DNA of 64,000 bases from Calliopum simillimum (lineage: Eukaryota > Arthropoda > Insecta > Diptera > Lauxaniidae), in NCBI GenBank assembly GCA_951812925.1, contig OX638368.1, forward strand, positions 122,163,309 to 122,227,308. Direction: 5' to 3'. Under the pieces are notes generated by a model. The model was not told the origin of the DNA. It did no database searches and worked only from the letters and a program-made list of their open reading frames with translations. Both the position numbers and the translations under genes were made by a program. This document shows positions 11,796 to 22,600 of this stretch, piece by piece (the first letter of the stretch is position 1; every line of letters begins with the position of its first letter).

Positions 11796-12130
11796 GGCTA
11801 GACAGACGACAGCTTAAATACGGGTTATAGACGTAATAATGCGAATCTTTTTATTGCATGATTTTAGGCAGTTTTTAAATACATATTTCATAGACATTGA
11901 CTAAAAGAAAATTTCACAATTCGTGGCCAAAAAATTCTAAAACATAAAAAACAAGATTAATTGTGAGATAAGCATCAGAAAAGCTATTTAGAATTTTTCG
12001 GACCCTGAATTGGCAAATTTTCTTTTAGTCAATGTCTATGAAATACGTATTTAAAAAATGCCTAAAATCATGCAATAAAAAAAAATTATTACGTCTATAA
12101 TCAAGATTTATGCTGTCGTCTGTCTGGGGC
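11796..12130. mobile_element. Hairpin MITE, GGCTAGACAGACG family, copy 1
   Basis: Nearly the whole 335 bp folds on itself. TTTTAGGCAGTTTTTAAATA pairs with TATTTAAAAAATGCCTAAAA, and CATAGACATTGACTAAAAGA with TCTTTTAGTCAATGTCTATG. Ends are GGCTAGACAGACGACAGC and GCTGTCGTCTGTCTGGGGC. Two further copies lie on the other side of hh exon 3 (13736-14080 and 14087-14427). Confidence 0.85.
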
Positions 12131-12813
12131 ATTATCTTTATTAAACAATACTCTTTTTTTCGAAAAGAGTTTATGCCAGATTTTCTAAATTTTTCAGGGG
12201 CATAAAGTTAATACCGAAAATTTCCGATATGAGCACTTTTCGAAATTCACAATACAATTATGGTGCCTGATTTTTTTATTAACTAAACCCAAATCCTATT
12301 AAGTTAACACTTTTTTCAAACCAAGGGATGTTAGTGTTAACCGAAATTAAGTAACTTATTATTTATTAAAAAAAAAAAAAAACAGAAAATCTACAGAAAA
12401 TGGGTTTAATTGAAAAGAAAACAAATCATTTTATATTTTCAAAATTTCAAAGATTTCCTACTTAAAAGTTATATTATAAATATATATTAACATTAAAGAT
12501 TTTATTTTATTAGCTATATAACAGTTTAAATTAAAAAAATAATCTATAATTAATTTCATTAAAAATTGGATACAGCTTTAATTTTGTTTTGTTTTTTTTT
12601 TACAATTAAAACAAATAAATAAATAAAATTATTGTTACAAAATAAAATGTTAATTAAATAATACAAAACATTAAGTATAATACAGAAAAATTAAAGAGTT
12701 TCATTCATATACATACATTGGGAAAGTTCAACTCCTTAAGATAAAACTCACATAAATATGGCCCCCTTATGCATTTTACCCCCACCCTCTCCGCTATGTT
12801 ACATTTCATGTGG
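12131..12813 (-). other. Probable hh 3' UTR and immediate downstream sequence
   Basis: Directly downstream of the hh stop codon on the minus strand. AATAAA hexamers on the minus strand appear near 12501-12506 and 12362-12367 and are candidate polyadenylation signals, giving a 3' UTR of roughly 0.3-0.45 kb. AATAAA is common by chance in such AT-rich sequence, so the true end is not established. Confidence 0.4.
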
Positions 12814-13505
12814 TCACTGATATCTCCAACTCAACGGCACCACATAATCCTTTAGCGCATATAGCGATTTCGAATACCAATGTATACCATTCTGCTCTGT
12901 TCCCGTCGTATCGCTACGCCGCTTAGATGATAGCGTCGTCGCTGTTGTCGTCGTCGTACTATGCGGTAGCCACGCTTCAAGCGTCGCCATCAAACGCATT
13001 GGCATCATACTCCAATGTGCCAACGAGTGACTATTCACGATGGCATAACATGATGCAGCCACTGAATTGACTACAATTGTACCCTCTTTGGTAAGCGGTG
13101 CAACAACGCCACGATGTTGCACTGCACGCAGTTCTGCAACACGTTGTGGTCGCAATGTCACACCATCTTTGTCGCCTACAAAAACTAAATCACCTTCTTC
13201 CACTTTATCGGCAAAACGATATTCCGTGCGTGATTCAGCCTGATTCCATAACATCACCAAATGTGATGGTGTCACCGTGAGTGTTGCGCCACCTGTTGCA
13301 CGTATTTCGACAAATTCTTGCTGCATATCTAGCTGACGATCCATGAACAATATAACCTCACTATATTTAGCTTCACCATTTTCAGTCATCGTGAGCACTT
13401 GATCACCAATTTGCAGTGTTGCCATGGTCTTATGTTCACCGTTTGATGTCAATACGGTGCTGTCGCTGGTAAAGCAACCGCTGACATGTGAGATATGTGA
13501 GGAGT
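12814..13505 (-). CDS. hh: hedgehog exon 3: autocleavage site and Hint (autoprocessing) domain
   Basis: Minus-strand terminal exon. A polypyrimidine acceptor ending TTTCAG (AG at 13507-13506) opens the exon at 13505. The split codon G|AC joins exon 2 in phase 1 and gives DSSHISHVSGCF. The Gly-Cys-Phe triplet (13479-13471) is where Hedgehog cleaves itself and attaches cholesterol to the signalling half. The following 220 residues match the Hint domain: IGDQVLTM, YSEVILFMDR, GGATLTVTPSHLV (the Thr and His of the reaction centre), GVVAPLTKEGTIVVNSVAASCYAIVN (written here in two blocks: GVVAPLTKEG and TIVVNSVAASCYAIVN), then LAHW and LEAWLP. The C-terminal part is a Ser/Thr-rich linker (TTTTTATTLSS) followed by QNGIHWY and a WRYQ-stop end, close to Drosophila Hh. 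The exon encodes 229 residues plus the split codon, with no lesion seen. Domain identity and splice site are read directly; function is from the family. Confidence 0.96.
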
Positions 13506-13735
13506 CTGAAATGAAACAAAATAATGATGATAAGAATTAGTTGAAAAGTATATACATATACTATAAATACTTATGTATACATATTTATATATTTTTTTTT
13601 TATGTTCAAGTCATTATAGTCCAGCAAGTACGGTCATTTGGAAATATTATAAAAATATTGCAAGCTTTAAAAATTCAAAAATTTTCCTCAAAAGAATTAA
13701 GTACTTATGTAGTAGTTTCATTTTAGTTCCTAATA

Positions 13736-14080
13736 GGCTAGACAGACGATAGCTTAAATCCGAATTATAGACGCAACAATGCAAATCTTTTTATTGCGTG
13801 ATTTTAGGCATTTTTTTAAATACATATTTCATAGGCATTGACTTAAAGAAAATTTCCCAATTCAGGTGCCAAAAAATTCTAAAACATCACATCAAAAACA
13901 AGATTAATAGTGAGATAAGCATCAGAAAAGCTAATTAGAATTTTTTGGCCCTTGAATTGGGAAATTTTCTAGTAGTCAATGTCTATGAAATATGTATTTA
14001 AAAAATGCCTAAAATCATGCAATAAAAAGATTTGCATTATTATGTCTATAATCCGGACTTAAGCTGTCGTTTGTCTAGCC
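13736..14080. mobile_element. Hairpin MITE, GGCTAGACAGACG family, copy 2
   Basis: Ends GGCTAGACAGACGATAGC and GCTGTCGTTTGTCTAGCC are inverted repeats. The arms pair almost end to end around AACATCACATCAAAAACAAG. It begins about 230 bp inside intron 2 from the exon 3 acceptor. The flanks read AATA and TATT, so the target-site duplication is unclear. Confidence 0.85.
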
Positions 14081-14086
14081 TATTAA

Positions 14087-14427
14087 GCCCCAGACAGACG
14101 GCAGCTCTAACGCACATTACAGACGCAATAATGTGAAACTTTTTATTGCGTGATTTTAGGCATTTTTAAAATACATATTTCATAGACATTGACTAAAAGA
14201 AAATTTCCCAATTCTGGGGTCCGAAAAATTCTAATTAGCTTCTCTGATGCTTATCTCACTATTAATCTTGTTTTTGATGTTTTACAATTTTTTGGACTCT
14301 GAATTGAAAGTTTTCTTTTAGTCAATGTCTATGAAATATGTATTTAAAAAATGCCTAAAATCATGCAATATAAATTTTCGCATTATTGAATCTGTAATGT
14401 ACATTAGAGCTGCCGTCTGCCTGGGGC
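14087..14427. mobile_element. Hairpin MITE, GCCCCAGACAGACG variant, copy 3
   Basis: Same family as the two other copies, with ends GCCCCAGACAGACGGCAGC and GCTGCCGTCTGCCTGGGGC. It starts only 6 bp (TATTAA) after copy 2, so two hairpins stand in tandem. TTA occurs on both outer sides if one extra A is counted into each terminus. Confidence 0.85.
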
Positions 14428-14439
14428 ATTACTTGGTTA

Positions 14440-16478
14440 CTTATTTGGATTTTCATTTTTCAGTCGGGTTGACCAAGACTTTTGGAGTCTTCTTCTATAA
14501 CGCTAGAGGGTTTTTGAAAAATTTTTTAATATAGTGATTTTTTTCGATATTTTAAAACGTGCTTTAAACTTTGACATATTTTCTATTCTGTTCGTTAGGT
14601 TTTGTCCTTTTCGAAGTTTGGCTTTATTTTGAGAAAATTTTAGGTTCAAACCAATTGCTATCGATGCTATCGGATTTTGCTAATACTCAATACTTTTCCG
14701 CTTCTTTAAAATTTTTGATATATTTTAAATGTGTCTACTTATTCAACACTCTTAAAGGCATACTCTTTCTATTCGATTTTTATAGACCTTTTCGTTATGT
14801 TCAATACTTTAAGATTTTTGCAATATTTTGAGCAAAATCGTCAAATTTCTTGAATAAATATACGAGAATATTCGTGGGATTTGTCTAAAAAAATTTGTTG
14901 ATACAAAAATGAGTTTGTTTTACAGAAAGTTAGTTGAAGTTTTAATTAGAGTACCCTGATTGCGTTGAGTTTAAAGGGATTTAGATCTTTAATATCATGT
15001 TGAGTCAATTTTTTTGATATTTTTCTATACTTTTCAATACTTCTCGTAGTTAGCGAGCTGGTGGCAGAAAAAAATTATGTGATAACATCTGTCGGCAGAA
15101 GATGGTAATTTGAGTTATTAATTTTTTTCTCAATTTTTATGCCATAAAAAAATGATGTGATTTCATCTTCAGGCAGACTATGTTTTTTGTAAAAATAACA
15201 TCATAAGGAGTTATAGAACCCATGTCTGTCATTACGATATTGTTGCAAAAAATAATTGTAATTTTGTAAAAATGTAAAAAAAATCACTATTTTGAACATG
15301 AAATTAAATGTAATTTTCTACCAAGCCTTTAAAATGCTTAAATAAAGGTCTGTGTAAAAATAAACTTTTCTAACTTTAATAGGGAAGTAGAAACTTCAAA
15401 AAAAATTCTTTCACTTTAGTTTTATTCCTCAACTTTTCAATAATATAGGAAAAATATCTACAAGGATAAAACAAAAGTAACTTAAAAAAAAAAATCTCTA
15501 ACCATTTTCTTGCTACTCCCATCCCTTACAGCACTTCACCCGCTGTTACTGCGCACAGCCTTCGTAATCTAATTTGGCGTTAATAAGAACCCACATAACA
15601 CAGCAACATAAGCTGCTGCTGTTGCAGTTGCGCCTTTTTTCTTCACTCATATCTACAATCTACATTTTTACAAATGGTACATATCCTTCTTCAATTCAGC
15701 CAGCTTGTTATCCTTTGGGTGTGGCAATAAACAACCTACATACTACTTACCAAACACAATGCTATCTATCTATCTAGCGAGTGTGCGAAATTACTCAAAA
15801 GGTTTCAATTTCAACTTCTGGCTATTCATTGCGTGCAGTTCCCTCCTTTGTTATGCAGCTAAACCGCAAATCTTTGCAACAATCACATCAATCCTGGCTT
15901 AGAAAACTGGCTTCATAACTCGTATCAATAACAAATTTTTATTGTTTAAAAGGATTTCAAAACATTTCTTATTGACGTAGTGGAGATGTAGAGAGAGAGA
16001 AAAAAAGGATGCAAAAGCAACCAATGAAAAAAAAATCGACTCGAGCCAAAGCTGCTTAGCGTTCAATTTTAATGCTAAGGATTTTGTGAGGATCAAGCAA
16101 TTTTTTGTTATTTTTCCTTTTTGTGTGCATATATATTTTTACCTGCATGTTGATATTTTTTTTTTTTTTTAAATTTTAAATGCATTACAAATATTTTTAT
16201 AGTTTATTCTGTTAATCTTGTTGCAGCCAATGTTGTGGCGGAAAAGAGAAAAAAAGGATATTCTACAGGCCAATTATATTTTGGCATCAAATTACCTAGA
16301 GTTGCTTATGTTAAGATTTTCAATGCATTAAAATTAATTAGGAAAATGTAAAATTATGTAATTGCTGTTTTTGGTTAGCAATTAAGCGCAATTTATCAAT
16401 TTATGGTTATATATAACAAGAGCATACTTTCTGAGGTGCTTGGCCACACAGAATGTTTGCACTTTGTTAAGTTATATT
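14440..16478. other. Intronic, no gene seen
   Basis: AT-rich intronic sequence. ATTATGTGATAACATCTGTCGG (shown only in part, near 15075) has a weak partner near 15150-15180, suggesting a decayed inverted repeat. No coding signal. Confidence 0.35.
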
Positions 16479-17300
16479 CCCAAGAGGAAAAATTTTTAGC
16501 GCTTCTAATCCAAGCACTTTAAAAGTGCTTGTCCCCATAGAAATTTAGAAGCACTTTCACAATGATTTTTTATAAGGCTGCAGTAAGAACAACGTGAGTT
16601 CGAACCCAGCCCGGGTGATTTTTTTTTTTACTTTTTTTGCTTTATTTTTATTTATTTAAATATTTTTTATTCAACATCTTTTATTTCACTTTTCTATTTT
16701 CCTTTCTCTTATTAATTTACTTTTGTTAATTTGAATTGAAATTGATTACACAATGGCTGTAGTAAGGACATCGTGGGTTCGAACCCAGCCCAGTTGATTT
16801 TTTATTTATTTTTTATTTTTTTTATTAAAATATTTTTTATTCAACTTTTTTTTATTTTACTTTTCTATTTTCCTTTCTCTTATTTATTTACTTTTGCTTT
16901 ATTGAATTGAAACTGAATGCATAATGATTCTAAGTAAGGCATTAGGAGCATTCGTATGTCAAATTCTGTTTGGAATACCCCCTCATATCATCGAGCATTG
17001 GTATAGCGGTCTAAAGAGTTGGTAAATGTAAGTAAGAATTATCTGTTTCCATCTATCACACGGAGGTCGTGAATTCAAATCCTGGCGCGGCCAGTTTTTT
17101 TCTTTTTTTATAAATTTTATTGAAAAAACGCTTACCGCAGCATTACAAATAAGCGCTTCAAAAACCCTTTTTTGGTAAGGCCGCGGTAAGCTTTTTCTCG
17201 CTTACATCCTGTGACATGCAATGTTAAAAAGAAAGAATCGCTTATTGGTGAAAAGGATTCACTTCGGAAGGGTTTTTGAAGCACTTCTTTTCCCCTTGAG
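16479..17300 (+). mobile_element. TIR element with tRNA-like modules, copy I
   Basis: Starts CCCAAGAGGAAAAATTT and ends CTTTTCCCCTTGAG, an imperfect inverted pair that is cleaner in copy II (41921-42817). Inside are three modules with tRNA-like B-boxes: GAGTTCGAACCC near 16590, GGGTTCGAACCC near 16776, and a longer block at 16985-17095 with TGGTATAGCGGTCT (A-box-like) and GAATTCAAATCC (B-box-like). Each module is followed at once by a long T-run, as a Pol III terminator would be. Subterminal hairpins (CAAGCACTTT/AAAGTGCTTG; CTTACCGCAG/CCGCGGTAAG) are also present. No protein coding. Confidence 0.75.
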
Positions 17301-17399
17301 TTGTTTCTCATAATTCAGCAAAATGCTGTCTTGAAAATTGCGTTTTTTTTTAAGGATTATTGTTCAAATTGTTTTTTTTTTTTTTGCAGCAATTGTGCC

Positions 17400-18015
17400 A
17401 TAAAAGTTGCTATCTTAAATCTTAAATGATGGAGTCAACTGTATTGTCCTATGTTGAATGGAAAATGCCGCTGAAATTGATGTATCCAGTAAGGCAAAGA
17501 CCCAAAATACATCAACAAGTTAATGAAAAATCGGTTCACTTCTAAAAAGGTTGACGTCATTAGCTGGTCAGCTTAGTCCCCTGACCTTAGCCCGATCGAG
17601 AACCTTTGGGACGGTGTCAAGGAAGCAGTGGGAAAGTATAATCCTTGAAGCAACGTCATTGATGTCATGCCTCGAAGGTACTATTCAAAAAGGATCAATC
17701 CACAACATATTGACCATTTAATTTTATTTTAAGTTTTTTCTTTGGAACTGAGACTTTTCCACTAACTTTTTCTCGCCAAATCTAAAGCACTGCTATTATT
17801 ATTCACACTGAAATTTTTGGTCATTTTAGAATTTGGCGTTTTTAAAAGAGGTCAAAACCTAATATTATGGGTATTAACATTTATTGCTATTCGTTAAGCA
17901 TAAACCAACAAAATGAATACGTATAATAATAATAAAAATTCAATACTTTGATGAACGTGTGTTTTCAGTGCAAAGTTTTTGTTATATACCACCGCTATTA
18001 TTTCGCACACAGCTG
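17400..18015 (+). mobile_element. 5'-truncated Tc1-like element
   Basis: A decayed transposase C-terminus reads SPDLSPIENLWDGVKEAVG (from about 17574) after KKVDVISWSA. The family motif SPDLNPIENLW is plain, but a stop (TAG) precedes it and the reading frame upstream is shifted. The right terminus GCACACAGCTG ends at 18015, followed by TA. The last about 145 bp match the 3' end of the copy at 4994-5532. The left terminus is missing; the left limit is estimated. Confidence 0.75.
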
Positions 18016-18035
18016 TATAAGGAGAATTCCATGCA

Positions 18036-18322
18036 AAATATTCAAATTTTTACGGCAATCGGTTGTGCCAAACTCGATGTATCCACTATTCAGATTTTTG
18101 TGTGGACTGATTTTCCCGTTTTATTTCATGATTTTCAGGCGTGAATAACTCGAAATGAGGGCATTTTTAAGGCATTATGATTGGGGAGAAATTTGTTTCT
18201 TGTATCCTGAAAAATATTTTCGTCTTGGATAAAAAAATGTATCCGCATGCGCAATATCACAAAATCGCAATGTATATCCGGTTGGGTGCAACCGATTGCT
18301 GTAAAAATTTGAATGTATTTCG
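18036..18322. mobile_element. Short palindromic element (about 285 bp)
   Basis: ATTCAAATTTTTACGGCAAT...GGTTG near 18040-18066 pairs with CAACCGATTGCTGTAAAAAT near 18289-18308. It begins some 20 bp after the end of the Tc1-like copy. Non-coding. Confidence 0.6.
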
Positions 18323-19124
18323 AGGTAAAAATCTATTTTATTTTTTTAATTGCTTGTGTGGTTTAAGAGCTGTAATTTTATTTTTAAAAGGTGCTGCGAT
18401 TAGCAAACTTTCTTGATTGATTTTTTTTTTTTTCGAAATAAACTTTGACTTTTGCAAGCTGTAGCACTAACAAAACTTGTTTTCAAAAATATTCAGGGAA
18501 TTTCTTAATTAACATATTTCCTGTGGAATGGCATAAAAAATTCAAATTTAATTAAAAAATTTTTGGAAAATACTTTGAGTGAGTTCACCGATTTGAAATT
18601 ATTCCTGGTTAACAATTCATAACTTCGGCCCCAAAATATTTTGACTTTTCAATGTCAATTTCAAACAACAACAAGAAACCAATTCATAAGCTGCAAATAC
18701 TTAAGAAAAAGATCAAAGCAGGCGTCCGCAAATATCCTGCTATGCATTTATTAGTGAAACAAAAACCAAAGCAATTTGTTAAATTTTTAAATACACACAT
18801 AGGTACACAAACAATTGATCTTTTTAGTCCTTGCTAGCACTTTTCTATACATATTTTGTCCCAGTCCTATTTCTGTTTTTTCTCCTTTACGTTAATTTAA
18901 TTGCGTCAATGAAAAGTACCGACAAATAACTAACGTTCAATACTTGCATATCGACACATTTCACAAATTACAATAACAAAAAACATTACAACAACAATTA
19001 CAAAGTAACAAACACCAAAGGATCCGCCATCATGACTTCGGTTATGAAAAGAAAAAATTGAGGCTCTGTGATCACAGCGTGTCAGTTAATGTGTGGTCTG
19101 CTGTTACTAAGGGTGTCCCTATTT
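18323..19124. other. Intronic, no gene seen
   Basis: AT-rich flank of the copia element. A 61-codon open frame at 18652-18837 is Lys-rich and featureless; I do not consider it a gene. Confidence 0.4.
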
Positions 19125-19129
19125 ATATC

Positions 19130-19298
19130 TGTTATAAATTTAATATCTAAATATTGCCCTCACTGATGTACTATATATTATATGGCAACACTAATGTAAT
19201 GTACAATTATAAGCTGTCAATAAATATGTGATTCTCTTGTCTTATAACCACAATATCAAACGGACGTGTTTGTTTAATTTCCAGCTTAATTTATTACA
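19130..19298 (+). repeat. 5' LTR of copia-type element
   Basis: Begins TGTTATAAATTT and ends TTTATTACA (TG...CA boundaries), 169 bp. Short LTRs are usual for copia-type elements. Matches the LTR at 23764-23932 base for base as far as I can read. Confidence 0.97.
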
Positions 19299-19313
19299 GG
19301 TTATGGGCCCAGA
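19299..19313 (+). promoter_or_regulatory. Primer-binding site (initiator tRNA-Met type)
   Basis: GGTTATGGGCCCAGA directly follows the 5' LTR. Drosophila copia primes from an internal cut of initiator tRNA-Met with a closely similar TTATGGGCCCAG sequence. The assignment is by this likeness. Confidence 0.8.
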
Positions 19314-19623
19314 AACGTTTTAAGACAAGTAAAGTTTATTTAAACGCGTGATATAAAAATAATCAAGTAAAACTCATCAAATTAAGGCGTTTGTCGCAGA
19401 AAAATAATTAGCATTGAATTTGGAGTTTGCGTGTGTCGCAATACAGATTTTTTTTTATATACACGCAGTTTGCAGTTTGGTCATAAGGAGAAAAGAGACA
19501 ACAATAGCCTGTTCGTCGGTTGCTGATTGTTGGTGCTACATTGAAAAATAAAAACGTTTCTCATCGAATGATCCAGAAATTTTTTTTGAGCAAGTTGTTC
19601 GTCGACTCAAGCAATTAAATAAA

Positions 19624-22600
19624 ATGGCGTCTAACGATAATGGATGGAGTGGCGTAGAAAAGTTGAAGGGCAGTGAAAATTATCATACATGGCAATTTGC
19701 AATAAAGAATTTGCTAGAATTAAATGACTATGGCAAATGCATTGTTTCAGGTACAGGTGCTGAAACAGATGTAAATAAATTACGAAAGGCAAAGGCAAGG
19801 ATTGAATTAAGTGTTGATTCATCAGTTTATGTACATATTGAAACTTCAACTTCTGCAGCTGAAACATGGAAAAGGTTGAAGGATATGTATGAAGAACGTG
19901 GTCTTTCGCGTCGTATTGGTTTATTGCGCAAATTGGTGACAATTCGTTTTGAATGCTCTGATTCTATGAATGATTATATTAATCAAATGCTTGAGACAGC
20001 AAATAAATTGGCTGGTATTGGTTTTCCAGTTGCTGACGAATGGTTGGGTAGCATTTTATTAGCAGGCTTACCAGATTGCTTTGCACCAATGATAATGGGT
20101 ATTGAAAGTAGCGGTATTCCCATTACGGCTGATGCAATTAAATCTAAATTGTTGGATTCCGGCTATGGTTCGAGCCTAAATAATCAAAATGCATTTTTTA
20201 GTAAAAATAATAAAAATGGTAAGCGAGGTGAAATCAATAAAATAAAGTGCTATACATGTGGTAAACGTGGACATAAATCTTATGAATGTCGTAATAAGAA
20301 GAATTCAGAAAATTCAGTTAACAGTTTAAAGCCACAAAGCAATGCCAAAAGTACGAATTCCAAAAGTGCATTCGTTGCAACCGCTCAACTAACAAGTGCA
20401 GCATATTTTACGAGCAAATGTCAAGAAAATGTATGGTACATTGACAGTGGGGTATCGCAGCATATGTCGCCGTTCGAAAATCTATTCAATTATTTAGAAT
20501 CATCGAGTATTACTCAAATTACATCGGCAAGTTCCAGTAATATTGAAGTTAAAGGCGTAGGCGAAATCTCAGTATATATAAATGAGACTGAAGTTGATTT
20601 TAAAAATGTTTTATGTGTACCTGGTCTGTCAGCAAATTTGTTATCGGTGGCACAAATGGTAAAAAATGGAAATGAAGTCGTTTTTGGCAATAATAATTGT
20701 CGCATTTATAATCATCGCAAGGAATTGATAACTGAAATAAAATCAGAAAATGGTATGTATCGACTTGAAGTTAAGCAAGCGAAGTGTTTAGCAGCAATGA
20801 CGAATGCAAATAGTGGTTTAAAATGGCATCGAAAACTTGGTCATTTAAATTTTGCAGATATGTGTAAAATGAAAAATGGTTTGGTCAATGGTATTGATTT
20901 TACTGAAAGGAATGAAATTGAAATAAAAAATTGTATTGTTTGTAAGGAAGGAAAACAAACTCGAAAACCCTTTCCAAAAAGTACGACACGAGCCGAAAAT
21001 ATTTTGGATCTCATCCATTCGGATTTAAATGGTCCAATGGAAAATCGTTCAATTGGTGGTGCAAAATATATACTTACGTTCATTGATGACCATTCCAGAA
21101 AAATTTTCGTATATTTTTTGAAGGAAAAATCCGAAGTGTTTGATAGATTTATTGAATTTAAAGCGATGGCTGAAAATGAAACTGGACGTAAAATCAAAGC
21201 CTTACGTTCAGATAATGGAACTGAATATATTAATTCAAAGTTTCAGCAGTTTTTTAAGAAACATGGTATTAAACATCAAACATCAACAGTATATACGCCT
21301 GAACAAAATGGTGTCGCTGAGCGGGCTAATCGAAAACTAGTTGAAAAAGCCAAGTGTATGCTGTTCGATGCGAATTTGGATGTGTCATATTGGGCCGAAG
21401 CAGTTAATACTGCAGCATATATTTTAAATCGATCGTCTAACCACACATTAGTGACGGCTACACCTGAAGAAGTGTGGTCTGGTAAAAAAGTAAATGTAAG
21501 TCATTTGCAAATTTTTGGAAGTAGTGTCATGGTACATATACCCAAGCAAAAACGGCGTAAGTGGGACAAAAAATCAAAGAAAATGATTTTTGTTGGATTC
21601 ACAGAAGGTGTGAAGGGATTTCGTTGCATTGATCCCGATACAAAATTAATACAAACTAGTCGAAATGTATTCTTTTTAGAAGAAAGTGGTGCTGATAAAA
21701 ATGTTATCTGGGAAGACGAATCAAATGAAGCTACTGATCCTATAGATGCTGAGTTATTAGATGAAGTGGGGGAAATTGATAATATTTCTCTAAACAACGA
21801 TCTGAGTAGCAGTACTCCAGTAAAGTCATTGATTCAGGATCCGTTAAGTTTCAACTCTAATGACACGATTGTTGTTCAGCGAACGGTGGAAGAAAATAAT
21901 TCAGTTGATTCAATATACACGGATGCATCTGACGAAACTTATGTTCCTGTAAATGAAGTTAACACACCTGAACAACAAGTTCGACGATCGGATCGTACTC
22001 CAAAACAAGTTAATTTTGATCAACGTGATTTTGTAACATATGGTGCTTGCGGTTTTATGGCTCAAGTAAATAAAGAACCAACAACGTATATTGAAGCCGT
22101 AAATCATGAAGATAGTCAACAATGGAAATCAGCCATGAGAGATGAGATAAATTCATTAGTTGAAAACAATACTTGGCAACTGGTTGATTTGCCTGAGAAT
22201 CGAAAATCTATCAAATCGAAATGGGTGTTCAAAATTAAACGTGATAAAGAAGGTGACGTCGCTCGCTATAAAGCAAGACTAGTTGCAAAGGGCTGTTCGC
22301 AGGTTTATGGTATTGATTACGAGGAAGTTTACTCACCTGTGGTTCGTTACTCTTCGGTTAGATTTATAATTGCACTTGCTGTTAAAAAAGGATTAAATGT
22401 AGATCAAATGGATGCAATTACCGCTTTTTTGCAAGGCGATTTAACTGAAGATATTTACATGACTCAACCTGACGGTTATGAAGATGGTTCTCGCAAGGTA
22501 TGTAAATTGAATAAAGCTATATATGGACTCAAACAAAGTGGGCGAGTTTGGAATGAAAAATTAACCAATATTTTAAAGTCATATGGATTAAATAAATCAT

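Noticed and set aside
16985..17095. Functional tRNA gene (Ser/Leu-like)
   Set aside because: A-box and B-box likeness is present, but the acceptor and T stems do not pair cleanly and the block recurs within a repeat, so it is a tRNA-derived module.
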